Positions 7,797-15,980 of a stretch of 64,000 bases of DNA are shown here, in pieces. How positions within the stretch are numbered: position 1 is the stretch's first letter; each line of letters begins with the position of its first letter. Both the position numbers and the translations under genes were made by a program. Origin of the DNA: Vibrio tasmaniensis (lineage in GTDB: Bacteria; Pseudomonadota; Gammaproteobacteria; Enterobacterales; Vibrionaceae); NCBI RefSeq assembly GCF_024347635.1, contig NZ_AP025511.1, positions 496,001-560,000 of the forward strand, written 5' to 3'. Under the pieces are notes generated by a model that searched no databases, was not told where the DNA came from, and was given only the letters and a program-made list of their open reading frames with translations.

Positions 7797-9428
7797 ATGG
7801 AACAGAAATGGTGGCATGACGCAGTGGTCTACCAAATTTACCCGCGTAGCTTTTTAGACTCGAATAATGACGGTATCGGTGACCTAAATGGAATCATCAG
7901 CAAACTCGATTACCTTAAAGAACTAGGCATTAATGTCATTTGGCTCTCTCCTGTTTATCAATCTCCAATGGACGATAACGGTTACGACATCTCCGACTAC
8001 CAAGCGATTGCTGAAGAGTTTGGCACGATGGAAGAGATGAAACGCCTGATGGATGAAGCGAAAGAACGTGACATTAAGATTGTTATGGATCTAGTGGTAA
8101 ACCATACGTCAGATGAGCACCGTTGGTTCGAGCAAGCACGCTCTTCAAAAGACAATCCGTATCGAGACTATTACATTTGGCGCGATGCAAAACCGGATGG
8201 CAGTGCACCGGATGACCAAGGTTCTATCTTTGGCGGAAGTGCTTGGCAGTGGGATGAACTCACACAACAATATTACTTCCATCTATTCTCGAAACGTCAG
8301 CCCGATTTGAACTGGGAAAACCTGAAGGTTCAAGAAGAAGTTCATACTATGATGAACTGGTGGATTGACCTTGGCATCGGCGGCTTCCGCTTAGATGTGA
8401 TTGATCTTATTGGTAAAGAGATCGATAAAGGAATCACTGGTAACGGACCAAGGCTCCACAAGCTATTACAACAAATGAATCAGGCGACCTTTGGTAACAA
8501 GGATTTGTTAACCGTAGGAGAAACTTGGGGCGCAACACCAGAAATAGCCAAGCTATACAGTGGACAAGATAGAAGTGAACTTTCTATGGTATTCCAATTT
8601 GAGCACATTACCCTGACATGGGAGAACGGTGACAAATGGAACCCTATTCCGCTTGATCTTCGAGAGTTCAAAAATGTGCTGACCAAGTGGCAGCTTGAGC
8701 TGGCCGATGGTGGCTGGAATTCCCTTTTTTGGAACAACCACGATTTGCCACGTTTGGTTTCAAAATACGGTGATGACAAACATTTCCGAGTTGAGTCAGC
8801 AAAAATGCTGGCGACGTGTTTGCACTTTTTAAAAGGCACACCTTACATTTATCAAGGTGAAGAGATTGGCATGACCAATGTCGCTTTTGACAATCTAGAC
8901 CAATATAAAGATATTGAAACGCACAATTTCTATAAAGTAAAAACGGAATCGGGTGTCACTCATGAACACATGATGGACGCCATTCACGAGAACAGCCGTG
9001 ACAACGCTAGAACACCCATGCACTGGAACAACCAACCTAATGCAGGCTTCTCTGACGGAACACCTTGGATTGAGCTGAATCCAAACTACCCAGAGATCAA
9101 CGTCGAAAGTGCGTTGGCTGATCCAAGTTCCATATTTTATCACTACAAGACATTGATAGAGTTACGGAAAGCTCACCCAGCGATTGTCTACGGTTCATTC
9201 ATTCCTGTTTTTGAAGAACACGACAAGGTTTTCGCCTACGTACGTGAGTTGGATGGTGAGCAGCTATTTGTCGTATGTAACTTCTCAAACGACAACCTGA
9301 CACTGGATATGCCTGAACAATACCAAACTCAGACGCTTGATTGTCTGATCAATAACTATCAAACGGTCACTGAGTTGTCAGCCAAGCTTGAACTGGCACC
9401 GTATGAATCATTTGCTGTAAAATTGTAA
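7797..9428 (+). CDS. GH13_31 oligo-1,6-glucosidase-like enzyme
   Basis: Alpha-glucosidase of about 543 residues, cytoplasmic with no signal peptide. The GH13 barrel starts WWHDAVVYQIYPRSF. Catalytic residues are visible: nucleophile Asp200 in GFRLDVID, acid/base Glu242 in VGETWG and Asp316 in WNNHDLPR. QPDLNW marks subfamily 31. Val directly after the nucleophile is the residue known to favour alpha-1,6 bonds, as in Bacillus oligo-1,6-glucosidase. ATG 7797 is preferred over GTG 7785 by the family N-terminus. A strong terminator follows. With the binding protein and debranching-type gene downstream it should split imported isomalto-oligosaccharides or dextran fragments; a trehalose-6-phosphate role is less likely. 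Confidence 0.9.
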   Translation: MEQKWWHDAVVYQIYPRSFLDSNNDGIGDLNGIISKLDYLKELGINVIWLSPVYQSPMDDNGYDISDYQAIAEEFGTMEEMKRLMDEAKERDIKIVMDLVVNHTSDEHRWFEQARSSKDNPYRDYYIWRDAKPDGSAPDDQGSIFGGSAWQWDELTQQYYFHLFSKRQPDLNWENLKVQEEVHTMMNWWIDLGIGGFRLDVIDLIGKEIDKGITGNGPRLHKLLQQMNQATFGNKDLLTVGETWGATPEIAKLYSGQDRSELSMVFQFEHITLTWENGDKWNPIPLDLREFKNVLTKWQLELADGGWNSLFWNNHDLPRLVSKYGDDKHFRVESAKMLATCLHFLKGTPYIYQGEEIGMTNVAFDNLDQYKDIETHNFYKVKTESGVTHEHMMDAIHENSRDNARTPMHWNNQPNAGFSDGTPWIELNPNYPEINVESALADPSSIFYHYKTLIELRKAHPAIVYGSFIPVFEEHDKVFAYVRELDGEQLFVVCNFSNDNLTLDMPEQYQTQTLDCLINNYQTVTELSAKLELAPYESFAVKL

Positions 9429-9451
9429 TCATACGTTAAATTCAACCCACC

Positions 9452-9478
9452 AAAGGCAAGGTTCTCCTTGCCTTTTTT
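9452..9478 (+). terminator. Terminator after glucosidase
   Basis: Stem AAAGGCAAGG / CCTTGCCTTT with a TTCT loop and T6 tract, 24 bp after the glucosidase stop. Confidence 0.9.
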
Positions 9479-9795
9479 ATTGACTAAAGCCATCGATTCT
9501 CTCCAACATTTCACATCTTAACCTAAGCAACCTAGCGCTTATTTTTGGATGGCTTTCATCACCCCAAAATAGTTTGAGCCCGCCTTCACATTTCTCTATA
9601 CGCGCCACTTCACAAAACTATGGCGATAGCCTGTAAAATAGCACTGTATCGGCATTGCTATAGTTTTTTACTATATCAAAGGTGCGTTTACCTATTTCTC
9701 AAAGGCTAAATTAGTCGATACTATTTTCAGCAGATAATAAGAACTGATAGAAGTGATTATCGTTATGGATAACCTTCTGAATATGGAATGAAACT
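9479..9795 (+). promoter_or_regulatory. Promoter region of binding-protein gene with LysR box 2
   Basis: There is no gene in this 317-bp stretch. It holds a second TATAG-TTTTTTA-CTATA inverted repeat at 9659-9675, about 120 bp before the start of the binding-protein gene. Arms and 7-nt spacer are identical in format to the box at 7699. No MalT box was found here, which separates this unit from the lamB promoter. Confidence 0.55.
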
Positions 9796-10974
9796 ATGAA
9801 ACCTCTATTGAAAACACTGTCTATTTGTACCCTTGCTGCTCTTTTCAATGCACCGGCTTTTGCTATGGAAGAAGGTGAAATCACAATCTGGATCAATGGC
9901 GATAAAAGTTATGCCGGTCTTGCTGAAATTGGTAAACAATTCGAAGAAGATACTGGTGTAAAAATTAACGTTCAGTACCCAGATTCACTGGAAGCTAAAT
10001 TCCAACAACACGCAGCAACTGGCGGCGGCCCTGACATCATTTTCTGGGCACACGACCGTTTTGGTGGCTACGCAGAATCAGGCCTACTTCACGAACTTAA
10101 CCCAAGTAAAGAATTCAAAGAAAAGCTTGTCGACTTCAGTTGGGATGCCGTGACAGTCAACGGTAAAGTTGTGGGCTACCCTCTAGCAATCGAAGCACCT
10201 TCTCTAATCTACAACAAAGACCTACTTCCAAACCCACCAAAAACATGGGAAGAGCTTGCTGCCATTCAGAAAGAGATGGCTAAGCAAAACAAAAAAGCCA
10301 TCATGTGGGATGTAAAAAATGCGTACTTCACTTGGCCGATGATCTCTGCCGGTGGTGCCTTTGCGTTTGAAAAAACAGCAACAGGCTATGACGCTAAAAG
10401 CACAGGTGTTAACAATGCAGCGGGTGTTCGCGGCCTTCAATTCTTAGTTGATATGGTAAACCAAGGGGTAGTTAACCCGAATATGGATTACTCAGTAGCA
10501 GAAGCAGAGTTCACCAATGGCAATGTGGCAATGACCATTAATGGCCCTTGGTCTTGGGGTAACTTAGACAAGCTTGGTGTTAATTATGGCGTTGCTGAAC
10601 TACCAACATTAAATGGCGGTAAAGGTAACCCATTTGTTGGAATCCTAAGTGCGGGTATCAATGCTGCGAGTCCAAATACTGATCTTGCTGTCGAGTTCTT
10701 AGAAAACTACCTATTCCAAGACGACGCTCTGAAAACCATGAATGATGACAAGCCTCTTGGCGCGGTAACACTAAAATCATTCCAAAAAATTCTTGAGAGC
10801 GATGATCGCATCAAATCAACCATGACGAATGCTGAAAACGGCGAAATCATGCCAAACATCCCGCAAATGACGGCTTACTGGTTCGCTGAAGGTGCGGCTA
10901 TCGATAACGCAATGCAGGGTAAGCAAACCGTTAGAGAAGCGCTAGACACAGCAGCTAAGCAAATTACCAAATAA
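9796..10974 (+). CDS. Maltose-type ABC transporter substrate-binding protein (orphan)
   Basis: Periplasmic solute-binding protein of 392 residues with a Sec signal peptide (cleavage after NAPAFA). It is MalE-like throughout: [53 protein letters not shown], and a C-terminus with NIPQMTAYW. No permease or ATPase gene is nearby, so it must use a transporter encoded elsewhere or serve as an accessory binder. Box 2 of the putative LysR operator lies upstream. It is a paralogue candidate of the true MalE, perhaps tuned to alpha-1,6 oligomers; that specificity is inferred from the neighbours. Confidence 0.9.
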   Translation: MKPLLKTLSICTLAALFNAPAFAMEEGEITIWINGDKSYAGLAEIGKQFEEDTGVKINVQYPDSLEAKFQQHAATGGGPDIIFWAHDRFGGYAESGLLHELNPSKEFKEKLVDFSWDAVTVNGKVVGYPLAIEAPSLIYNKDLLPNPPKTWEELAAIQKEMAKQNKKAIMWDVKNAYFTWPMISAGGAFAFEKTATGYDAKSTGVNNAAGVRGLQFLVDMVNQGVVNPNMDYSVAEAEFTNGNVAMTINGPWSWGNLDKLGVNYGVAELPTLNGGKGNPFVGILSAGINAASPNTDLAVEFLENYLFQDDALKTMNDDKPLGAVTLKSFQKILESDDRIKSTMTNAENGEIMPNIPQMTAYWFAEGAAIDNAMQGKQTVREALDTAAKQITK

Positions 10975-11006
10975 CCTTTCCTCATATTAATATCCTATTG
11001 TCCTTT

Positions 11007-11032
11007 GGCACAGCGCATGCTGTGCCTTTTTT
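11007..11032 (+). terminator. Terminator between binding-protein and debranching-type genes
   Basis: Perfect stem GGCACAGC-GCAT-GCTGTGCC with a T6 tract, 32 bp after the binding-protein stop. It ends about 21 bp before ATG 11053. A partial terminator here would give high binding-protein and low enzyme expression. Confidence 0.88.
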
Positions 11033-11052
11033 GTTTTGGAAATCAACTCGCT

Positions 11053-13905
11053 ATGCAAATCCCTACTCTTTACCTAAAAGGTACGTTCAATGGTTGGGGG
11101 TTAGACACCCCATTGTTCAAAGAGCAAGATGGCTCCTATCGAGCAAACCTATGCTTATCTACCGACCTTTATCGCTTCAAAATTTCGGATTCAGATGGCA
11201 CCAAGCAATGGACACTTTCAGGGCATGAAAGTGAAGCCACTCTCTGTGAATTGGAACAAGCAATGCCGCTTATCAATACACAAGGCATTGGCAATGACCT
11301 ACTGCTCTCTCCCGCTGTCGCTGGTCAATACTCCTTGAAGGTGCAATTTGGCTCTTCGACGCCAACGATCACCGTAACCAAAGGGGAATACAATGATCTA
11401 TCAACACCTCAACGAGAACCTGTAAACACACATCTGATAGAGGTAGCAGAGTCGCAGCCTAGCTGGCAACACCCTGAATTTGCAATGCCACATGACCAAC
11501 TATTCCAGCAGCTCACCATCTCAGAGACACAGTCATTCCCGTTTGTGTTCGGGGATAATGTCGATGGTTACTATCATGGCGCAACCTATAGCTATGTAAA
11601 CGGTGGTAAATATCGTCACCACCAAGGTTGGATTCTGGGAACCTTCGCCAGCTATACCAATGGCAAATTCAATAACAAGTTAGAGGCTGAGCGTGCCAGC
11701 CTGACGCCTTATGGTATTGAACATCATCATGAGAATAGTCGAGAGTCGCTGAGCCTAATTCAAGGTTCCAGACTCGTATCACTTACGGTTTCATCAACAA
11801 AACCGAGCGCTTTAAGCCTAATTCCAGAACTCAACATACCGACAACGCACTCTAAAGTTCATATTTCAGACTCAAACATCGTCATAGAACTCAGCCCTCA
11901 AGTTTGCCCAAACGGCTGCCCAAGATTTGTCGCCATCGCGAGCAACCATGCAGTACATGCGCGAGAGATCTCGCTAGACGCTCACCCTGAACTTCGCGAC
12001 CTAGTTCAGCTCTCAGAGAGCAACGCAAAATTCATGCTCACGACGTCAGATAACCAAACTGAACTCATCGTCTATCTCGGCTTTGCTGAAACTCTTGAAG
12101 CCGCTAGCTCATTGGTTAATCAAGCGGTCAAAAGTAACGAACACGTTCTTCACCAACAGCGAGTTTATGAGTTCTTAACCAAGAATTATTTGTGGACCAA
12201 CGACCTTGAATACAACCAAGCCGTCATGTGGTCGCGCCTTGCAAGCCGAACCTTTGTGAGTCATGAGTTCGGCACGGGCATATGGGCTGGATTACCTTGG
12301 TTCAAGGACTGTTGGGGTCGTGACACCTTTATCGCTTTGTCGGGCACAAGCTTGGTTAATGGGCTGTTTAGTGAAGCAAAAGAGATCATTGAAAACTTTG
12401 CGTCCATGCAGATGCTCGACGAAAATTCCACAAATTACGGCCGAATCCCGAATCGAGTGACCAGTAAAACGAACATCATTTATAACACCACCGATGGTAC
12501 TCCTTGGATGATTCGTGAAGCCCTTGAGTACATCAACTACTCTGGCGATGTGGCGTTCGCTAAGGCCATTTACCCCACTCTCAAGCGTTTCATCACGGGT
12601 GTCGAAAAACACTACTTGAATGAAGATAGCTTGAATAAAGATGGCTTGAATGAAGGTAGCCTGAATAAAGATGGCTTGAATGAAGGTAGCCTGAATAAAG
12701 ATAGTCTGATGGCACATCGCCACCCTGATACGTGGATGGATGCAAAAATTGATGGGATGACACCTTGGTCTCCTCGCGGTCCTAAAGCCAATGACATCCA
12801 AGCTTTGTGGTTTGAAAGCTTAAACTGCGCTATTCAACTCGCTAATCTGGTGGGCGACTCTGAATCAGAAAAGAGCTGGACAATCCAAGCTGGAAAAGTG
12901 AAAGAGAGTTTCGCCACCAAGTTTTGGGATGATACAAACCATCGCCTAGCCGATCATTTATCGCAAGGTGATGTGCCTGATTATAGCGTGCGCCCGAATC
13001 AGTTGATGACGATTTCAATTCCTCAGAAAAGTCCGCTGAATCAGAATGAAAGGGAGCAATACATCGTCAAGAACGCGGTAGAAACGCTATTGTTCCCATG
13101 GGGGATCTGCTCCTTACAACAAGAGCATGTCGATTTTCATCCTTATCACGACAATCAAGCCATGTACCACAAGGACGCGGCTTATCACAACGGGACGATC
13201 TGGGGGTGGAATGCGGGCTTTACCATTACGGCGCTCAACAAGTTTAAGCAGCAAGATCTCAGTTACCAACTATCCAAAAACTTGGCAAAACAGATCCTTA
13301 CACAAGGCTGTAGAGGGACAATGAGTGAGAATTTAGACGCTTTCCAAGATAGTGACCGCGACCTTGTAGAATCAGGGACGTTCGCTCAAGCCTGGTCCGT
13401 TTCAGAATACGCTCGTAACGCGCAACAGGACTATTTGGGATATTGCCCACGCTTATTGGACAATCAGATACACCTAACACCAAACTTCCCAAGTTGTTGG
13501 AGCGAATTAGTGGCTTCGTTGCCTTTTGGTCAAGGAAACCAGCTACGACTGTCATTTGAATCCAAAAATGGGATTTCTCATTTCAAGATTCAGTCAAATC
13601 TAGAAGATACGGTAAGCCCCGAAATCACATTGGTGCTTACGCTAGACATAAACCATGAGTCTGTTGCCGTAATCTCGACACCATTAACACAATCGTTGGA
13701 GATCATGATCGACAGTCACCAACAACAGGTCACAGTTAACGACAAACAAGCGCAGTTTGAGATTCAACCAAAGCCAAATAACGCCATCTTACGCGATTTA
13801 CAGTTTGCCAAGCCCGACTTTGCAAGGCAACACAACAGCTTGATGAGCAAGGACTACTTGTTGAATAAACGCAATAAGCAAAAATTGTCAGCAGCTAAGG
13901 ACTAA
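11053..13905 (+). CDS. Amylo-alpha-1,6-glucosidase-like (GDE C-terminal family) protein
   Basis: Large cytoplasmic protein of about 950 residues without a signal peptide. The N-terminal 100 residues resemble a starch-binding/CBM48-like domain (LKGTFNGWG...). After a beta-rich middle comes the alpha/alpha-barrel of glycogen debranching enzymes: GTGIWAGLPWFKDCWGRDTFIALSG, YNTTDGTPWMI, TWMDAK and WGWNAGF. ATG 11053 was chosen because the longer TTG 11005 start lies inside the terminator hairpin. A run of six 15-bp repeats (residues about 522-551) interrupts the catalytic domain. It likely removes alpha-1,6-linked glucose from oligosaccharides with the GH13_31 enzyme. Family assignment is good; exact activity is inferred. 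Confidence 0.85.
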   Translation: MQIPTLYLKGTFNGWGLDTPLFKEQDGSYRANLCLSTDLYRFKISDSDGTKQWTLSGHESEATLCELEQAMPLINTQGIGNDLLLSPAVAGQYSLKVQFGSSTPTITVTKGEYNDLSTPQREPVNTHLIEVAESQPSWQHPEFAMPHDQLFQQLTISETQSFPFVFGDNVDGYYHGATYSYVNGGKYRHHQGWILGTFASYTNGKFNNKLEAERASLTPYGIEHHHENSRESLSLIQGSRLVSLTVSSTKPSALSLIPELNIPTTHSKVHISDSNIVIELSPQVCPNGCPRFVAIASNHAVHAREISLDAHPELRDLVQLSESNAKFMLTTSDNQTELIVYLGFAETLEAASSLVNQAVKSNEHVLHQQRVYEFLTKNYLWTNDLEYNQAVMWSRLASRTFVSHEFGTGIWAGLPWFKDCWGRDTFIALSGTSLVNGLFSEAKEIIENFASMQMLDENSTNYGRIPNRVTSKTNIIYNTTDGTPWMIREALEYINYSGDVAFAKAIYPTLKRFITGVEKHYLNEDSLNKDGLNEGSLNKDGLNEGSLNKDSLMAHRHPDTWMDAKIDGMTPWSPRGPKANDIQALWFESLNCAIQLANLVGDSESEKSWTIQAGKVKESFATKFWDDTNHRLADHLSQGDVPDYSVRPNQLMTISIPQKSPLNQNEREQYIVKNAVETLLFPWGICSLQQEHVDFHPYHDNQAMYHKDAAYHNGTIWGWNAGFTITALNKFKQQDLSYQLSKNLAKQILTQGCRGTMSENLDAFQDSDRDLVESGTFAQAWSVSEYARNAQQDYLGYCPRLLDNQIHLTPNFPSCWSELVASLPFGQGNQLRLSFESKNGISHFKIQSNLEDTVSPEITLVLTLDINHESVAVISTPLTQSLEIMIDSHQQQVTVNDKQAQFEIQPKPNNAILRDLQFAKPDFARQHNSLMSKDYLLNKRNKQKLSAAKD
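12616..12705 (+). repeat. Six 15-bp in-frame tandem repeats (LN-E/K-D/G-S/G)
   Basis: Six consecutive 15-bp units each encode Leu-Asn-(Glu/Lys)-(Asp/Gly)-(Ser/Gly). Units alternate so that a 30-bp period is also visible. They lie inside the debranching-type gene. Copy changes of one unit would keep the frame. Confidence 0.95.
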
Positions 13906-13924
13906 CTTCGCTGATATTAAGCCT

Positions 13925-13950
13925 ATCGCTTTATAGACGTATAAAGCGAT
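13925..13950. repeat. 26-bp inverted repeat after debranching-type gene
   Basis: ATCGCTTTATA / TATAAAGCGAT with a 4-nt GACG loop forms a perfect 11-bp stem. No T tract follows directly, so it may be an mRNA 3-prime-end stabiliser rather than a terminator. Confidence 0.6.
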
Positions 13951-13969
13951 ACGGCTATAACGCGATAAA

Positions 13970-14018
13970 AAGCAGGCCTAATACACCATTTACGAAGACA
14001 AAACGGAGTTAGGCCTTC
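13970..14018. terminator. Bidirectional long-loop terminator candidate
   Basis: AGGCCTAA (13974-13981) pairs with TTAGGCCT (14009-14016). It is flanked by CTTCTTTT on the plus side and by A5 on the left, which gives a T tract on the minus strand. It separates the convergent debranching-type and esterase genes. Confidence 0.6.
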
Positions 14019-14020
14019 TT

Positions 14021-14848
14021 TTATTGTCTAAAAATAAAGTCGATAAAATCCGGGAATCGCAACGACCAAGCCAGTTCATTGTGTTGATGACCTTGCCCTT
14101 CTTGATAAAAAAGCGTCACGTTCGGCTTTTGAGCGAGCAACGTATTCATTGCCCTTGAACCACTCAGATAAACGTCAGCAAAATCTACGCTTGCCTCTTC
14201 ACGAGCTTCATTCGTTCCCATATCCATATATATTTTCGTTGGAGACAGAAAGTTAAACTCTTTCATATACTCAAAGTATGAGGGTTTATTGAACCAAAAC
14301 GCCGGAGAGAAAACCCCAAGCACGCCAAAGGTATTCTGGTACAGTGAGCCACCATATAAGCTAATTAGCCCGCCCATTGAACTGCCAGCAAGGTACGTAA
14401 ACTCTCGATGCGGCTTTGTTCTGTATGTTTGGTCTATATAAGGCTTCAATGTATGACAGATAAACGCCATATATTCGTCCCCTTCGCCACCAAATTTAAG
14501 CAGTTCATCACCAACACCCAGCTCTTTTATCTCTTGGTTAGCGCGCCAAGGCGAATACTCATTATAACGCTCCATGCCATTAAGCTCATGACTGCTGTCG
14601 ATGGCGACAACAATTAACCCTGATAACTTACCGAGCCTTTGCATCTCATCGAGTGTCGTTTGTGCATCCCAACACATCCCATACGTCGCTGTAGACTTCT
14701 CAAAGACATTCTGTCCATCATGCATGTATAAGACAGGATAAGCGTGCTCTTCTTGGTGATACCCCGCAGGAAGGTAAATGCGGAGCGTTCGAGTTCGATT
14801 CAACTGTGGAATAAAGAACTCATCGATAATAATCAATTCAGATTGCAT
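14021..14848 (-). CDS. Putative esterase (PF00756-type alpha/beta hydrolase)
   Basis: Cytoplasmic esterase of 275 residues with no signal peptide. The fold of the enterochelin-esterase/esterase D group is visible: YPVLYMHDGQNVFE near residue 40, the nucleophile elbow AGSSMGG, and a late histidine in GQGHQHNEL. Similar proteins often sit in sugar-utilisation loci as carbohydrate acetyl-esterases. It lies between the debranching-type gene and malM, with malM's terminator upstream, so it appears to be its own unit. The substrate cannot be deduced. Confidence 0.8.
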   Translation of the reverse strand: MQSELIIIDEFFIPQLNRTRTLRIYLPAGYHQEEHAYPVLYMHDGQNVFEKSTATYGMCWDAQTTLDEMQRLGKLSGLIVVAIDSSHELNGMERYNEYSPWRANQEIKELGVGDELLKFGGEGDEYMAFICHTLKPYIDQTYRTKPHREFTYLAGSSMGGLISLYGGSLYQNTFGVLGVFSPAFWFNKPSYFEYMKEFNFLSPTKIYMDMGTNEAREEASVDFADVYLSGSRAMNTLLAQKPNVTLFYQEGQGHQHNELAWSLRFPDFIDFIFRQ

Positions 14849-14886
14849 AACGATCTCTAAACTTGAGGTGTCTATAAATTCAGATA

Positions 14887-14912
14887 TAAAAAACGCCCCT
14901 TTAAAGGAGCGT
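14887..14912 (-). terminator. Terminator of the lamB-malM unit
   Basis: Read leftward: stem AACGCTCCTTT / AAAGGGGCGTT with one mismatch, followed by T6. It lies about 110 bp beyond the malM stop, with the hexamer repeat in between. Confidence 0.85.
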
Positions 14913-14920
14913 TCTATCTT

Positions 14921-14955
14921 TATCTCTATCTCTATCTCTATCTCTATCTCTATCT
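14921..14955. repeat. TATCTC hexamer repeat
   Basis: Five full TATCTC units plus a five-base partial unit. They sit in the malM 3-prime untranslated region just before its terminator hairpin. Confidence 0.95.
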
Positions 14956-15023
14956 AAGCGACTAAGATACTGGGCTGCTAAGCCATTAAGCCTACTAATC
15001 TATTAAGTTATTAAGCTAACAAG

Positions 15024-15905
15024 CTATTTTGCGTTGACGGCTCGCACAAAAGCTTCTTGTGCACCTTCAACATTAAGCGCCTTCGCTTCATCTAACAAAC
15101 CTAAAGCTTTCGGTATATCACCTGACTTCACCGCATTTTGTATAGCGGATAAATAGAAGTCTTTTGTCTCTTGCTGCACACGTATCTGCGAGTCTGCTTT
15201 CTTAGGTACAACAGCTGTTGCCGTCGCTGCCATAGCGACAGGGGCAGCAGCGACTGGCGCTACGGCAGGTTTAGCTCGGTAAGGGCGAAGTTTTAAAGTT
15301 TTAATTTCTAACTCTAAACGACCACCTAATTGATTGGTGTATACCGGATCGGTGACCATAGGCATCACCTCACCAAATTCTTTCGCTCTCACCTTTGCTG
15401 GGTGATCAACTTTCACCTTATTGCCAAGTTCATCAGCAGGCGTGTAGATAACAATATAAGGTGTCTTACTCGCATCAATACGCAAGCGCTCAATGTAACT
15501 CGTGCGAGTAAAAGCGTCGGATGCCTGAACCTTAAAGTCTTCAAACTTCAATGTTTGCACTGGCTTAAAGTTTTCATCTAGAAGCATGGCTTCTGGAGCA
15601 AAAACTGAATCATCGATCATCAAGCTCGATAGCTTAACGACCATCTCCCCAGAGCGTTCGCTGAACTTGAACGCTGCAAAGTGGCTATTACCTGTTGTAA
15701 ATGTACCTACAGGTGATCCCAAGTCGATATCAAACTTTAAATCTTCATTATCATTCAATTGTGCGTATGGGTACTGCGAAAAATCGCTGCAGCATACTTC
15801 TGCATTAGTGGGTGCATCGAGTTTAGTTTGAACCTGAGCATCGGAAGCACAACCGCTTAGCAAGGCACCTAGTACCACGGCTAACATAGAGCTTTTATTT
15901 GTCAT
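15024..15905 (-). CDS. malM: Maltose operon periplasmic lipoprotein MalM
   Basis: Lipoprotein of about 293 residues. ATG 15905 (MTNKSSML...) is chosen because it has a GAGAGA ribosome site and gives a clean lipobox LLSGC; the longer ORF start lies in a hairpin. The middle resembles MalM (FSQYPYAQL, LGSPVGTF, FAAFKFSE, YIVIYTPADELG). An Ala/Pro/Val-rich linker (about residues 215-240) leads to a C-terminal helix. It follows lamB as in the enteric malK-lamB-malM operon. Its molecular role is unclear even in Escherichia coli; periplasmic assistance to maltodextrin uptake is assumed. Confidence 0.85.
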   Translation of the reverse strand: MTNKSSMLAVVLGALLSGCASDAQVQTKLDAPTNAEVCCSDFSQYPYAQLNDNEDLKFDIDLGSPVGTFTTGNSHFAAFKFSERSGEMVVKLSSLMIDDSVFAPEAMLLDENFKPVQTLKFEDFKVQASDAFTRTSYIERLRIDASKTPYIVIYTPADELGNKVKVDHPAKVRAKEFGEVMPMVTDPVYTNQLGGRLELEIKTLKLRPYRAKPAVAPVAAAPVAMAATATAVVPKKADSQIRVQQETKDFYLSAIQNAVKSGDIPKALGLLDEAKALNVEGAQEAFVRAVNAK

Positions 15906-15942
15906 TGTAATCTCTCTCACTATTGGTTGTTGGGGGAAACGG

Positions 15943-15966
15943 AAAAAGGCAGCCAATGGCTGCCTT
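15943..15966 (-). terminator. Intergenic hairpin between lamB and malM
   Basis: Read leftward: stem AAGGCAGCC / GGCTGCCTT with a 3-nt loop and five T. It lies 15 bp after the lamB stop and probably lowers malM transcription relative to lamB. Confidence 0.85.
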
Positions 15967-15980
15967 ATACTTTAAACGGT

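Noticed and set aside
11005-11052. Longer N-terminus (TTG start) for the debranching-type protein
   Set aside because: The start would lie inside the terminator hairpin of the preceding gene; the encoded extra residues are that hairpin and its T tract.
12292-12801. 169-codon leftward frame opposite the debranching-type gene, with FIQA-type repeats
   Set aside because: Its repeats are only the antisense of the 15-bp repeats in the real gene; no ribosome site or family content.
14921-14955. CRISPR array
   Set aside because: The repeats are 6-bp units with no spacers; no cas genes occur in the window.
15906-15956. Longer N-terminus for MalM
   Set aside because: It begins inside the lamB-malM hairpin and would bury the lipoprotein signal.
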